Position numbers and translations under genes: made by a program. A stretch of 64,000 nt of DNA, taken from NCBI RefSeq assembly GCF_002086125.1, contig NZ_MVHG01000012.1, positions 1 to 64,000 of the forward strand, in the 5' to 3' direction. Source of the stretch: Mycobacterium arosiense ATCC BAA-1401 = DSM 45069 (lineage in GTDB: Bacteria; Actinomycetota; Actinomycetes; Mycobacteriales; Mycobacteriaceae). The notes beneath the pieces are model-generated. The model had not been told where the DNA came from, did not search any database, and saw only the letters and a list, made by a program, of their open reading frames with translations. Numbering within the stretch: position 1 is the first letter of the stretch; every line of letters begins with the position of its first letter. Below are positions 46,314 through 55,244 of the stretch, one piece after another.

Positions 46314-47315
46314 ATGGACGCCGTGACGTATCGATTGACTCAATACGCCCACGGCGGCGGCTGCGCCTGCAAAATCCCGCCCGGTGAGCTCGAGGACGTG
46401 GTCCGCGGGCTGGGTTCCAACCCGCCGCGGGACCCGTTCGGACAGCTGTTGGTGGGCCTGGACAACGGCGATGACGCGGCGGTGGTGCGCATCCAGGACG
46501 GCACCGCGCTGATCGCGACCACGGACTTCTTCACCCCGGTGGTGGACGACGCCTACGACTGGGGCCGCATCGCGGCCACCAACGCGCTGTCCGACGTCTA
46601 CGCGATGGGCGGGTGCCCGGTGGTCGCGGTGAACCTGCTGGGCTGGCCGCGCGAGGTGCTGCCGTTCGAGCTGGCCGCCGAGACGCTGCGCGGCGGGCTG
46701 GACGTGTGCGGACTGGCCGGCTGCCACCTGGCCGGCGGCCACAGCGTCGATGACCCAGAACCCAAGTACGGGCTGGCGGTCACCGGAATCGCCGATCCAA
46801 ACCGCTTGCTGCGCAACGACTCCGGTAAGCCCGGGACGCCGCTGTCGCTGACCAAGCCGCTCGGTGTCGGCGTGCTGAACAACCGGCACAAGGCCACCGG
46901 AGAGCGCTTCGACGAGGCCGTGGCCGTGATGACCACGCTCAACGCCGATGCGGCCGCCGCGGCACTGGCGGCCGGCGTCGAATGTGCCACCGATGTCACC
47001 GGTTTCGGGTTGCTCGGACATCTGCACAAGCTGGCGCGAGCCAGCGGCGTCACGGCGGTGATCGATTCGGCGGCGGTGCCCTACCTGGACGGCGCGCGTG
47101 CGGCGCTGGCCGCCGGCTACCTCTCCGGCGGAACCCGGCGAAACCTCGAGTGGGTGGCGCCGCACGTCGACCTGTCCGCCGTCGGGGAGGACGACGCCTT
47201 GTTGCTCGCCGACGCGCAGACCTCCGGTGGGCTGCTGATCGCCGGAGAGATTCCGGGAGCGCCCGTCATCGGCGAGCTGACACCGCGCGGCGAGCACACT
47301 ATCGTGGTGCGCTGA
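46314..47315 (+). CDS. selD: Selenide, water dikinase SelD
   Basis: 333 residues; makes selenophosphate from selenide and ATP. The glycine-rich N-terminus GGGCACKI holds Cys17 where some homologues have Sec; here TGC encodes Cys, so synthesis does not depend on its own product. NGDDAAVVRI, DFFTPVVDD and ATDVTGFGLLGHL are conserved. Start ATG 46314, 45 bases from the tRNA-Sec 5' end on the opposite strand. Confidence 0.96.
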   Translation: MDAVTYRLTQYAHGGGCACKIPPGELEDVVRGLGSNPPRDPFGQLLVGLDNGDDAAVVRIQDGTALIATTDFFTPVVDDAYDWGRIAATNALSDVYAMGGCPVVAVNLLGWPREVLPFELAAETLRGGLDVCGLAGCHLAGGHSVDDPEPKYGLAVTGIADPNRLLRNDSGKPGTPLSLTKPLGVGVLNNRHKATGERFDEAVAVMTTLNADAAAAALAAGVECATDVTGFGLLGHLHKLARASGVTAVIDSAAVPYLDGARAALAAGYLSGGTRRNLEWVAPHVDLSAVGEDDALLLADAQTSGGLLIAGEIPGAPVIGELTPRGEHTIVVR

Positions 47316-47339
47316 TCGGGCCGATCGCCCTAGCACATA

Positions 47340-47505
47340 TGGCGACCCGCCGCGCCCGGCTTCGCCGCGCTTGCGATCGCCACTGGGTCAAACGGTGGCG
47401 ACCCGCCGCGCCCGGCTTCGCCGCGCTTGCGATCGCACTGGGTCAAACGGTGGCGACCCGCCGCGCCCGGCTTCGCCGCGCTTGCGATCGCACTAGGGTA
47501 AACAC
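47340..47505. repeat. 55-bp tandem repeat abutting the fdhA start, three copies
   Basis: Units at 47340-47395, 47396-47450 and 47451-47505, starting TGGCGACCCGCC and ending GGGTCAAACGG. The last copy ends GGGTAAACAC directly before ATG 47506. The core CGCCCGGCTTCGCCGCGCT is shared with leuA and egtB repeats. The array fills the selD-fdhA spacer where a promoter or ribosome site would be expected. Confidence 0.96.
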
Positions 47506-50500
47506 ATGGCCCCGAAAAAAGCCCTGCGCGAAGTGTTCCTGGAATGGCCCGTCCTGCGCCAGTTGCGGTCACCGGACAAACTCGGCCGCGGCTCGGCGGT
47601 GACCTCCAAACACACCCGCGCGCTGGCGCCGCGGACCACCACGTCCGACCGCGTGGTGCAAAGCGTCTGCCCGTACTGCGCCGTCGGCTGCGGGCAGCGG
47701 GTGTATGTCAAGGACGAGCGCGTCGTGGCGATCGAGGGTGACCCCGATTCGCCGATCTCGCGAGGCCGCTTGTGCCCCAAGGGTTCTGCCAGCGAGCAGC
47801 TGGTGAATTCGCCCGGGCGGCAGCTGCAGGTGCTTTACCGTCCGCCCCGGGCCACCGAGTGGCAACCCCTGGAGCTCGACACCGCCATCGACATGATCGC
47901 CGACCGCTTTGTGGAATCACGCCGCAACAGCTGGCAGGACATCGACAAGAAGGGCAACCTGCTGCGCCGCACCATGGGCATCGCCGCACTCGGCGGCGCG
48001 ACCCTGGACAACGAAGAGAACTACCTCATAAAGAAGCTCTTCACCGCCGCGGGCGCCATTCAGATCGAGAACCAAGCTCGTATTTGACACAGCGCCACGG
48101 TTCCCGGTCTGGGAGCCTCCTTCGGGCGCGGCGGCGCCACCCAATCACTGCAAGACATGGCCAACGCCGACTGCATCGTCATCCAGGGCTCCAACATGGC
48201 CGAGTGCCACCCCGTCGGGTTCCAGTGGGTGGAAGAGGCCAGGGCGCGTGGTGCCCGGGTGATCCATGTCGACCCGCGCTTCACCCGCACCTCGGCGGTG
48301 TGCGACCGGCACATCCCGATCCGCGCCGGTTCGGACGTGGTGCTGCTCGGCGCTCTGATCAACCACATCCTGACAAACGATCTATGGTTCAAAGAGTACG
48401 TCGTCGCGTACACCAACGCCGCCACCCTGATCAACGAAAGCTTCAGGGACACCGAGGATCTCGGCGGCCTGTTCTCCGGCTTCGATCCCGAGACCGGGCA
48501 GTACGACACCTCGAGCTGGGCCTACGAAGAGCGGGATGACGGCCAGATCGAGTCCCCCGGCGGGGGCCACACCCACGGCGCCACCGCGGCGGAGAGCGGC
48601 GCCGGTCATGAGCACGGCAGCGGCGGCCCGCCGCTCGCGCACGCCCGGGTGCAGCGCGACGAAACCCTGCAGCACCCGCGGACGGTCTTTCAGATCCTCA
48701 AGCGCCACTATGCCCGCTACACCCCGGAAATGGTCACCGATGTCTGCGGCATCAGCCGCGAAGACTTCGACTACCTGGCCCACTCGATCGTGGAGAACTC
48801 CGGACGCGAGCGCACCACCTGCTTCGCCTACGCCGTCGGCTGGACCCAGCACACGCTGGGCGCCCAATTCATCCGCACCGCAACGATTTTGCAGCTGCTG
48901 ACGGGCAACGTCGGCCGCCCGGGCAGCGGCATCATGGCGCTGCGCGGTCACGCCACCATCCAAGGCTCCACCGACATCCCCACGCTGTTCAACCTGCTGC
49001 CCGGTTACCTGCCGATGCCTAAGGCGGGCATGCACGACACCCTGGCCGACTACCTCGACGCGGTCGGATCCAAGCAGCAAAAAGGCTTCTGGGCCAACGC
49101 CGACGCCTACACCGTCAGCCTGCTCAAGGCGTGGTGGGGGGACGCGGCGACCGCCGACAACGACTGGGCCTATGACTATCTGCCGCGGTTGTCCGGCCCG
49201 CACGGCACCTATCAGACCGTGATGGGCATGCTCGACGACGAGGTCGAGGGCTACTTTCTGCTGGGCCAGAACCCCGCGGTCGGTTCGGCCCACGGCCGCA
49301 TGCAGCGCATGGGCATGTCGCATCTCAAGTGGCTGGTGGTCCGCGATCTCAACCTCATCGAATCGGCCACCTGGTGGAAGGACGGACCCGAGATCGCTTC
49401 CGGCGAATTGAAAACGGAGGAGATCGACACCGAGGTGTTCTTCCTGCCCGCCGCGACGCATGTGGAGAAGGCGGGGTCGTTCACCCAGACGCAGCGGCTG
49501 GTGCAGTGGCGGCACAAGGCCGTCGAGCCGCCGGGCCAGTGCCAGAGCGAACTGCAGTTCTTCTACGAGCTCGGCAAGCGGATCCGGGAACGGCTGGCCG
49601 GTTCGACCGACGAGCGTGACCGTCCGCTGCTGGACCTGACGTGGGACTATCCGACCGATGAGCACGGCGAACCTGATGGGGAAGCGGTGCTGGCCGAGGT
49701 CAACGGCTATCGCGTCGACGGCGCCGCCCCCTTGACGTCGTACACCGAGCTGCGCGCCGACGGATCGACCGCCGCCGGCTGCTGGATCTACACCGGGGTG
49801 TACGCGAACGCCACCAACCAGGCCGCCCGCCGGGTGCCGCACGGCGGTGAGTCGCCGAGCCAGTCGGAATGGGGCTGGGCGTGGCCCGCCGACCGGCGGG
49901 TGCTCTACAACCGCGCGTCGGCCGACCCGGACGGCAAGCCGTGGAGCGATCGCAAGCGCTACGTCTGGTGGGACGAGGCGCAGGGCCGCTGGGTCGGCTA
50001 CGACGTGCCGGACTTCGTCGCCGACCGGGCTCCCGGCAGCCGCCCCGACCCCGATCTCGGCGGACCCGACGCGCTGGCCGGGGACGACCCGTTCATCATG
50101 CAGGCCGACGGCAAGGGCTGGCTGTTCGCGCCGAAGGGTGTGCTCGATGGGCCGTTGCCCACGCATTACGAGCCGCAGGAGTCACCGGTCACCAACGCGC
50201 TTTACCCGCAGCAGCGCAATCCGGCGCGAATCGTGTTCCCGCGCAAGGACAATCTGAGCGCACCCAGCGCCGGTGACCCGGGCGCCGACGTCTACCCGTA
50301 CGTCTTCACCACCTACCGGCTCACCGAGCACCACACCGCGGGCGGCATGAGCCGCTGGCTGCCCTACCTGTCCGAGCTGCAACCGGAGATGTTCTGCGAG
50401 GTGTCCCCGGAACTGGCCGCCGAGCGCGGCCTCGAGCCCTACGGGTGGGCCACCATCATCTCGCCGCGTGCCGCGATCGAGGCCCGGGTGCTGGTCACCC

Positions 50501-50850
50501 AGCGGGTGAGCCCGCTGATCATCAACGGTCACACCGTGCACCAGATCGGCTTGCCCTACCACTGGGGCGTCGGCAGCGACGCGGTGGTCAGCGGGGACGC
50601 GGCCAACGACCTGCTCGGTGTGACGCTCGATCCCAACGTGCAGATCCAGGAGTCCAAGGCCGGATCGTGTGACATCCGTCCGGGCCGCCGCCCGCAGGGT
50701 GAGGAACTGTTGCGGCTGATCGCCGACTACCAGTCACGCTCGGGCGCCACCACCGAGACCGACAATGTGCGGGTCGACGATGCGGTCTGGGACATCGTTG
50801 GACGGCAGGACACCAGGAGGGGCGATGGGTCAGCTGACCGGGCCGACTGA
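47506..50850 (+). CDS. fdhA: Formate dehydrogenase alpha subunit, selenoprotein (Sec194 encoded by UGA)
   Basis: 1,114 residues when the in-frame TGA at 48085-48087 is read as selenocysteine 194. Oxidises formate to CO2 at a molybdenum/tungsten bis-pterin site. A [4Fe-4S] cluster uses Cys55, Cys58, Cys62 and Cys90 (CPYCAVGC ... RLCPKG). Around Sec the sequence is NQARI-U-HSATVPGLG, the classic FDH active site with the following His. The C-terminal pterin-binding domain holds the TYRLTEHHTAGGMSRW segment. No twin-arginine signal is visible, so the enzyme should face the cytoplasm. A His/Gly-rich insert (GGGHTHG ... GHEHGSGG) lies near residues 350-370. The 3' end overlaps fdhB by 26 bases. Confidence 0.96.
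48085..48129 (+). promoter_or_regulatory. Bacterial SECIS element
   Basis: Directly after the Sec UGA: upper stem GGTTCCC/GGGAGCC (48099-48105 with 48111-48117) closed by loop GGTCT, lower stem GCGCC/GGCGC (48092-48096 with 48125-48129). The GGUCU loop lies 18 nt after UGA, exactly as in E. coli fdhF. SelB binds this hairpin. Confidence 0.95.
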
Positions 50851-51808
50851 CCCGGCCGCGGCGGCCGGTTGGTCGGATGCCAAGCCGCGCAAAGGCTTTT
50901 TCACCGACACCTCGATCTGCATCGGCTGCAAGGCCTGCGAGGTCGCCTGCAAGGAATGGAACCGCAACCCGCGCGACGGCGACCTGGAACTGCTGGGATC
51001 GTCGTACGACAACACCGGCGCGCTGGGTGCGAGCACCTGGCGGCACGTGGCCTTCATCGAGCAGGGTCGTGAGCGCATCGAAGAGGCGCGCGAATCCGGC
51101 CGCGCGCTGATCGACCTCGGCATGCCCGCCCTGCCCGGGGCCGCGAAAAGCGCCGATACCGAGCCTGTTTCGCAGCCGCTGCACACACCGGAGTTCCGCT
51201 GGCTGATGTCGTCGGACGTGTGCAAGCACTGCACGCACGCCGGCTGCCTGGATGTCTGCCCGACGGGCGCGCTGTTCCGCACCGAGTTCGGCACGGTGGT
51301 GGTGCAGCACGACGTCTGCAACGGCTGCGGCACGTGCGTGGCGGGCTGCCCGTTCGGCGTGGTCGAACGGCGCAGTGACGGAACCTACGCGACGCCGGTG
51401 GAACGCCCGGGCCGGCCGAAGGAAGACTTCGTCACCGGGGTCGCCCAGAAATGCACACTCTGCTACGACCGCCTGGTCGAGGACCAGATCCCGGCGTGCG
51501 CCCAGACCTGTCCGACGACGTCGATCAAGTTCGGCGATCACGACGAGCTGGTGGCCCAGGCGCGCGAGCGGGTCGCCCAGTTGCATGCCGAGGGACGCAC
51601 CGAGGCAAGGCTTTACGGTGCCAACCAGGATGACGGCGTCGGCGGCACCGGTTCGGTGTTCCTGCTCCTCGACGAACCGGAGGTTTACGGTTTGCCGCCC
51701 GATCCGCGGGTGTGCACGGCCGACCTGCCGGCCATGTTCAAGCGCGCCGGCCTGGCCGCAGCCGGCATGGTCGGGGCGGCCGCGCTGGCATTCTGGAGGA
51801 GCCGGTGA
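50825..51808 (+). CDS. fdhB: Formate dehydrogenase iron-sulfur subunit
   Basis: 327 residues; four ferredoxin-like Cys clusters pass electrons from the alpha subunit: CIGCKACEVAC, CKHCTHAGCLDVCP, CNGCGTCVAGCP, and CTLCYDRL with ACAQTCP. A single hydrophobic helix near the C-terminus (AGLAAAGMVGAAALAFW) could anchor it to the membrane subunit. ATG 50825 has AGGAGGGGC upstream. The stop overlaps the next gene's GTG. Confidence 0.95.
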   Translation: MGQLTGPTDPAAAAGWSDAKPRKGFFTDTSICIGCKACEVACKEWNRNPRDGDLELLGSSYDNTGALGASTWRHVAFIEQGRERIEEARESGRALIDLGMPALPGAAKSADTEPVSQPLHTPEFRWLMSSDVCKHCTHAGCLDVCPTGALFRTEFGTVVVQHDVCNGCGTCVAGCPFGVVERRSDGTYATPVERPGRPKEDFVTGVAQKCTLCYDRLVEDQIPACAQTCPTTSIKFGDHDELVAQARERVAQLHAEGRTEARLYGANQDDGVGGTGSVFLLLDEPEVYGLPPDPRVCTADLPAMFKRAGLAAAGMVGAAALAFWRSR

Positions 51809-52890
51809 GCACCTCGGAATTCGACAGCTTTCGTCCGCCGGAGCCCAAGGGCGGCAAGCGCCGCAAAGGCAGGCGCGCGGCCCGGCGCGGCGGCGCGGAC
51901 GGCTCGCGCGAGATGCCGATGGTCCCCGACGCCGAGTTCACCTCGTATTACGGGCGGCCGGTGGTCAAGCCCGCGCCGTGGGGACACGAAGTGGCGGCGT
52001 ACCTGTTCTTAGGGGGCGTCGCCGGTGGGTCCGGCCTGCTGGCGGCCGGTGCCCAGCTGAGCGGGCGAAACACGTTGCGCCGCAACACAAGACTGTCCGC
52101 GCTGATCGCGGTGGCGCTGGGTGCGGTCGCCCTGGTGAAAGATCTGGGCCGGCCCGAGCGATTCGTCAACATGCTGCGGACGGTCAAGCTGACCTCGCCG
52201 ATGAGCATCGGCTCCTGGATTCTCAGCCTGTTTTCGGCCGGCATCGGAGTTGCCTCGGCCGCCGAGGTCGACCGGATGACCGGCGAGCGAATCCCGTTGG
52301 GCCCGTTGCGGCCCGTGCTGCGCGCCGTGGAGGCACCGGCCGGACTGGAAGCCGCGGTGTTCGCGGCGCCGCTCGCGGTCTACACCGCGGTGCTGCTCAC
52401 CGACACCGCGACCCCGACGTGGAACGCCGCGTATCGGGACCTGCCGTTCGTGTTCGTCAGTTCGGCGAGCCTGGCCGCCTCAGGGTTGGCGATGATCACC
52501 ACTGGAGTGGCCGAGGCCGGGCCCGCCCGCAAGCTCGCCGTCGTCGGCGCCGTCGGCGACCTGATCTCCACCCGGGTCATGGAGCACCGGATGGACCCGG
52601 TGACCAGGGAACCGCTGCATCATGGCACGCCCGGCCGGCTCTTGACGGCAAGCGAATGGCTCGCCGCCGCAGGCGGTTTGGGCGCGCTGCTGGGCGGGCG
52701 GCGCCGCGGCGTCGCCGCCCTGTCCGGACTCGCGTTGCTGACGGCATCGGCCATGCTGAGGTTCGGATTCTTCGAGGCCGGCAAGGAATCGGCCGGCGAT
52801 CCCCGTTACACGATCGAGCCGCAGAAGCGCCGGCTCGCGGCGCGGCGGGCAGCCGGCGTGACCGGGGACTCGATCACCACCGCGGACTGA
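51805..52890 (+). CDS. NrfD/PsrC-like membrane subunit of formate dehydrogenase
   Basis: 361 residues. A basic N-terminus (GGKRRKGRRAARRG) is followed by about eight membrane helices. HEVAAYLFLGGVAGGSGLLAAG is the NrfD/PolyD family N-terminal signature, with LVKDLGRPERFVNML in a loop. NrfD proteins carry quinones but no haem, unlike FdnI. It probably hands electrons to menaquinone. The GTG start overlaps the fdhB stop; GGAGGAG precedes it. Confidence 0.9.
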   Translation: MSTSEFDSFRPPEPKGGKRRKGRRAARRGGADGSREMPMVPDAEFTSYYGRPVVKPAPWGHEVAAYLFLGGVAGGSGLLAAGAQLSGRNTLRRNTRLSALIAVALGAVALVKDLGRPERFVNMLRTVKLTSPMSIGSWILSLFSAGIGVASAAEVDRMTGERIPLGPLRPVLRAVEAPAGLEAAVFAAPLAVYTAVLLTDTATPTWNAAYRDLPFVFVSSASLAASGLAMITTGVAEAGPARKLAVVGAVGDLISTRVMEHRMDPVTREPLHHGTPGRLLTASEWLAAAGGLGALLGGRRRGVAALSGLALLTASAMLRFGFFEAGKESAGDPRYTIEPQKRRLAARRAAGVTGDSITTAD

Positions 52891-52924
52891 GGGCGGGGGC
52901 GCAAAGGGGTGGCACCGAGGCGTC

Positions 52925-52949
52925 GTTTGCGACCCGTGTAGCCGGGTAC
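52925..52949 (+). promoter_or_regulatory. SigF-type promoter
   Basis: GTTT (52925-52928), 15-base spacer, GGGTAC (52944-52949). Transcription would start a few bases before ATG 52960, giving a nearly leaderless mRNA for the F420-type oxidoreductase. Confidence 0.75.
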
Positions 52950-52959
52950 CCCGTCACGC

Positions 52960-53946
52960 ATGACGAATTTCGGCTACACTTTGATGACCGAGCAGAGTGG
53001 ACCCAAAGACCTTGTGCGGTATGCGGTTTCGGCTGAAGATCGCGGTTTCGACTTTCACGTGTGTAGTGATCACTTCTCGCCTTGGCTCGCCACGCAAGGA
53101 CACGCGCCCAACGCCTGGGCGGTGCTGGGTGCGGTGGCGCAGGCCACCGAGCGGGTCGACCTCTACACCTACGTGACGTGCCCGACGATGCGCTATCACC
53201 CCGCCACCGTCGCCCAGCAGGCGGCCACCGTGCAGATCCTGTCCGACGGCCGGTTCACCCTGGGGCTGGGCAGCGGTGAAAACCTCAACGAACACGTCGT
53301 CGGCAAGGGTTGGCCGGCCGTCACGCGCCGGCAGGACATGCTGCGCGAGGCCATCAAGATCATCCGGGACTTGTTCGGCGGCCAACTGGTGGATTTCACC
53401 GGTGACTATTTCCAGGTCGATTCGGCCCGGCTGTGGGACGTGCCCGACGTACCGGTCGGCATCGGGGTCGCGATCGGCGGCACCAAGGCCGTCGACAAGT
53501 TCGCCAAGCTGGCCGACCACCTGATCGCGACGGAGCCCAAGAACGAACTGGTCGACGCCTGGCACGGCGCCCGCCAAGCGGCCAACCTGGCCGGCGGCGG
53601 GCGCGTGATCGGCCAGATACCGGTGTCCTGGGATCCCGACCGAGACACCGCGGTGAAGCGAGCGCACGACCAGTTCCGCTGGTTTGCCGGCGGATGGAAG
53701 GTCAACGCCGATCTGCCGACGCCGGCCGGCTTCGCCGGGGCGACCCAGTATGTGCGGCCCGAAGACGTCGCCGAGACCATTCCCTGCGGCCCTGACCTCG
53801 ATGCCATCGTCGAGGGCGTCCGGCCTTACTGGGAAGCAGGGTTCACCGACATCGCGCTCGTGCAGATCGGCGGGGAAGCCCAGGAGCGGTTCCTCGCAGA
53901 GGCTGCCGAGCCTTTGCTGGCGGCGCTGCGCGACGCAGCAAACTGA
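52960..53946 (+). CDS. LLM-class F420-dependent oxidoreductase (TIGR03557-like)
   Basis: 328-residue luciferase-like TIM-barrel enzyme related to F420-dependent glucose-6-phosphate dehydrogenase. Visible are MTNFGYTLMTEQSGPKDLVRYAVSAE, CSDHFSPW, and RFTLGLGSGENLNEHVVG, typical of the group. It uses the deazaflavin F420, abundant in mycobacteria; substrate unknown. It sits 69 bases after the formate dehydrogenase genes with its own SigF-type promoter, so the link to formate is not obligatory. Confidence 0.92.
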   Translation: MTNFGYTLMTEQSGPKDLVRYAVSAEDRGFDFHVCSDHFSPWLATQGHAPNAWAVLGAVAQATERVDLYTYVTCPTMRYHPATVAQQAATVQILSDGRFTLGLGSGENLNEHVVGKGWPAVTRRQDMLREAIKIIRDLFGGQLVDFTGDYFQVDSARLWDVPDVPVGIGVAIGGTKAVDKFAKLADHLIATEPKNELVDAWHGARQAANLAGGGRVIGQIPVSWDPDRDTAVKRAHDQFRWFAGGWKVNADLPTPAGFAGATQYVRPEDVAETIPCGPDLDAIVEGVRPYWEAGFTDIALVQIGGEAQERFLAEAAEPLLAALRDAAN

Positions 53947-53951
53947 TCGCA

Positions 53952-53978
53952 GGTTTGGCCGCTTTCCGCCCGGGTATT
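53952..53978 (+). promoter_or_regulatory. SigF-type promoter (best match in window)
   Basis: GGTTT (53952-53956), 15-base spacer, GGGTATT (53972-53978), an essentially perfect mycobacterial SigF consensus. It should drive the membrane protein gene at 54136 and perhaps the PfpI-like gene behind it, with a leader of about 150 nt. Confidence 0.82.
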
Positions 53979-54135
53979 CGCGTCGCAGTCGTGCGGCAGC
54001 CGGCCAACGCGCGTCGGGACGTCGGAAGAGCTGGGACGTTTACGGGCGGTTCCGGCGGCGTTGGCCCCGCAAATCGCTGCGGCACCGCCGGTGGCCTAGC
54101 TGCCCGCCTTCCGGCAAAGCAAGGGGGAATGAAAG

Positions 54136-54549
54136 TTGAGCGATCAGATCGATAGCACCACGAATGCCCTCATCAGGACCCTCAGCGGCGCCAGTTTCGG
54201 GCTGGGGGTGAGCGAACTGGTCGCCCCGGGGAAAGTCGCCGCAATGGCGGGCGTGGATGACACCGGCCGGTCGCGCCGGGTGATCCGCGCGCTCGGGGTC
54301 CGCGAATGCGGCCATGGCGCCGCGTTGCTGGGCGGGCCCGCCAAGCTGGTGTGGACCAGGGTGGCCGGAGACGTCCTGGACCTGGCCCTGTTGATCGCGG
54401 GCGTGGCCGCCCGCGGCCCGGGACGGCGGCGTCAGGGCGCCATCTCGGCGGCACTGCTCTCCGGTATCGCCGGACTGGACCTGTACACGGCGTTGCGGAC
54501 GACCGGCAACGGGGCTCGAGGCGGCGCACCAGCGCTACGAGCTCTTTGA
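54136..54549 (+). CDS. Small hydrophobic membrane protein, unknown family
   Basis: 137 residues, with hydrophobic segments near 15-33, 72-90 and 100-118 and basic loops (RSRRVIRALGVRECGHG, RGPGRRRQG). TTG start at 54136, supported by GGGGGAATGAAAG just upstream. I do not recognise a characterised family. Downstream of a SigF-type promoter, it is probably a stress-induced membrane protein. Confidence 0.7.
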   Translation: MSDQIDSTTNALIRTLSGASFGLGVSELVAPGKVAAMAGVDDTGRSRRVIRALGVRECGHGAALLGGPAKLVWTRVAGDVLDLALLIAGVAARGPGRRRQGAISAALLSGIAGLDLYTALRTTGNGARGGAPALRAL

Positions 54550-54586
54550 GCCGAAAGAAATCGGTGATCGCACGAAGGGACGGACG

Positions 54587-55141
54587 ATGTCGAACGAGTT
54601 GCAAGGCAAGAAAATTGCGATTTTGGCGGCTGACGGCGTGGAAAAAGTCGAGCTCGAGCAGCCACGTGCGGCGCTGCGGGAGGCGGGCGCCCACATCCAG
54701 TTGCTGTCCCTGTCGGACGGCGAAATCCAGGCGCGTAACCACGATCTGGAACCGGCGGGAACCTTTGCCGTCGACCGCAAGGTATCCGAGGCGTCTGTGG
54801 ACGACTTCGATGGTCTGGTGCTGCCGGGCGGCACCGTGAACCCGGACAAACTGCGCATGGACAGCTCGGCGGTGTCCTTCGTCCGTGATTTCGTCGGATC
54901 GGGGAAGCCGGTGGCGGCCGTCTGTCATGGCCCCTGGACGCTGGTGGAAGCCGGTGTGGCAGTGGGCCGGACGCTGACCTCGTACGCCAGCATCCGCACC
55001 GATCTGCGCAACGCGGGTGCTCGCGTCGTCGACGAGGAGGTAGTGGTCGACGGCAACCTGATCACCAGCCGCTCCCCATCGGATCTCCCCGCCTTCTGCG
55101 CGACCATCCTCAAGCAGTTCGCGCAGGGGAGCACCGGCTGA
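54587..55141 (+). CDS. DJ-1/PfpI-family protein (type 1 glutamine amidotransferase-like)
   Basis: 184 residues. Core motifs: KIAILAADGVEKVEL (acidic residue before the elbow), FDGLVLPGGTVNPDKLR, and the nucleophile elbow AVCHGPW with Cys and adjacent His. Relatives act as general stress proteins, deglycases or proteases. ATG 54587 is 37 bases after the membrane protein gene, so both may share the SigF-type promoter. Confidence 0.93.
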   Translation: MSNELQGKKIAILAADGVEKVELEQPRAALREAGAHIQLLSLSDGEIQARNHDLEPAGTFAVDRKVSEASVDDFDGLVLPGGTVNPDKLRMDSSAVSFVRDFVGSGKPVAAVCHGPWTLVEAGVAVGRTLTSYASIRTDLRNAGARVVDEEVVVDGNLITSRSPSDLPAFCATILKQFAQGSTG

Positions 55142-55162
55142 CCTCGACTTTTCGGCCGTTCC

Positions 55163-55188
55163 GTTTGAATGCGCCGGTTTGCGGGCAT
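55163..55188 (+). promoter_or_regulatory. Weak SigF-like promoter candidate
   Basis: GTTT (55163-55166), 16-base spacer, GGGCAT (55183-55188): one mismatch in the -10. Upstream of the methyltransferase/CDGSH pair. A conventional TATCCTTATAGGG stretch at 55217-55229 could be an alternative. Confidence 0.35.
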
Positions 55189-55244
55189 TATCCCGCCAAG
55201 CCGTGACCAGCGGCTATCCTTATAGGGTTCTCGAAAGGCCAACA

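Noticed and set aside
46152..47336. 394-codon minus-strand frame through tRNA-Sec and selD
   Set aside because: It crosses a structurally complete tRNA and is antisense to selD.
48085..48087. TGA in fdhA as a nonsense mutation or frameshift
   Set aside because: The frame continues through the conserved active site, a SECIS hairpin follows at the E. coli spacing, and the Sec genes are adjacent.
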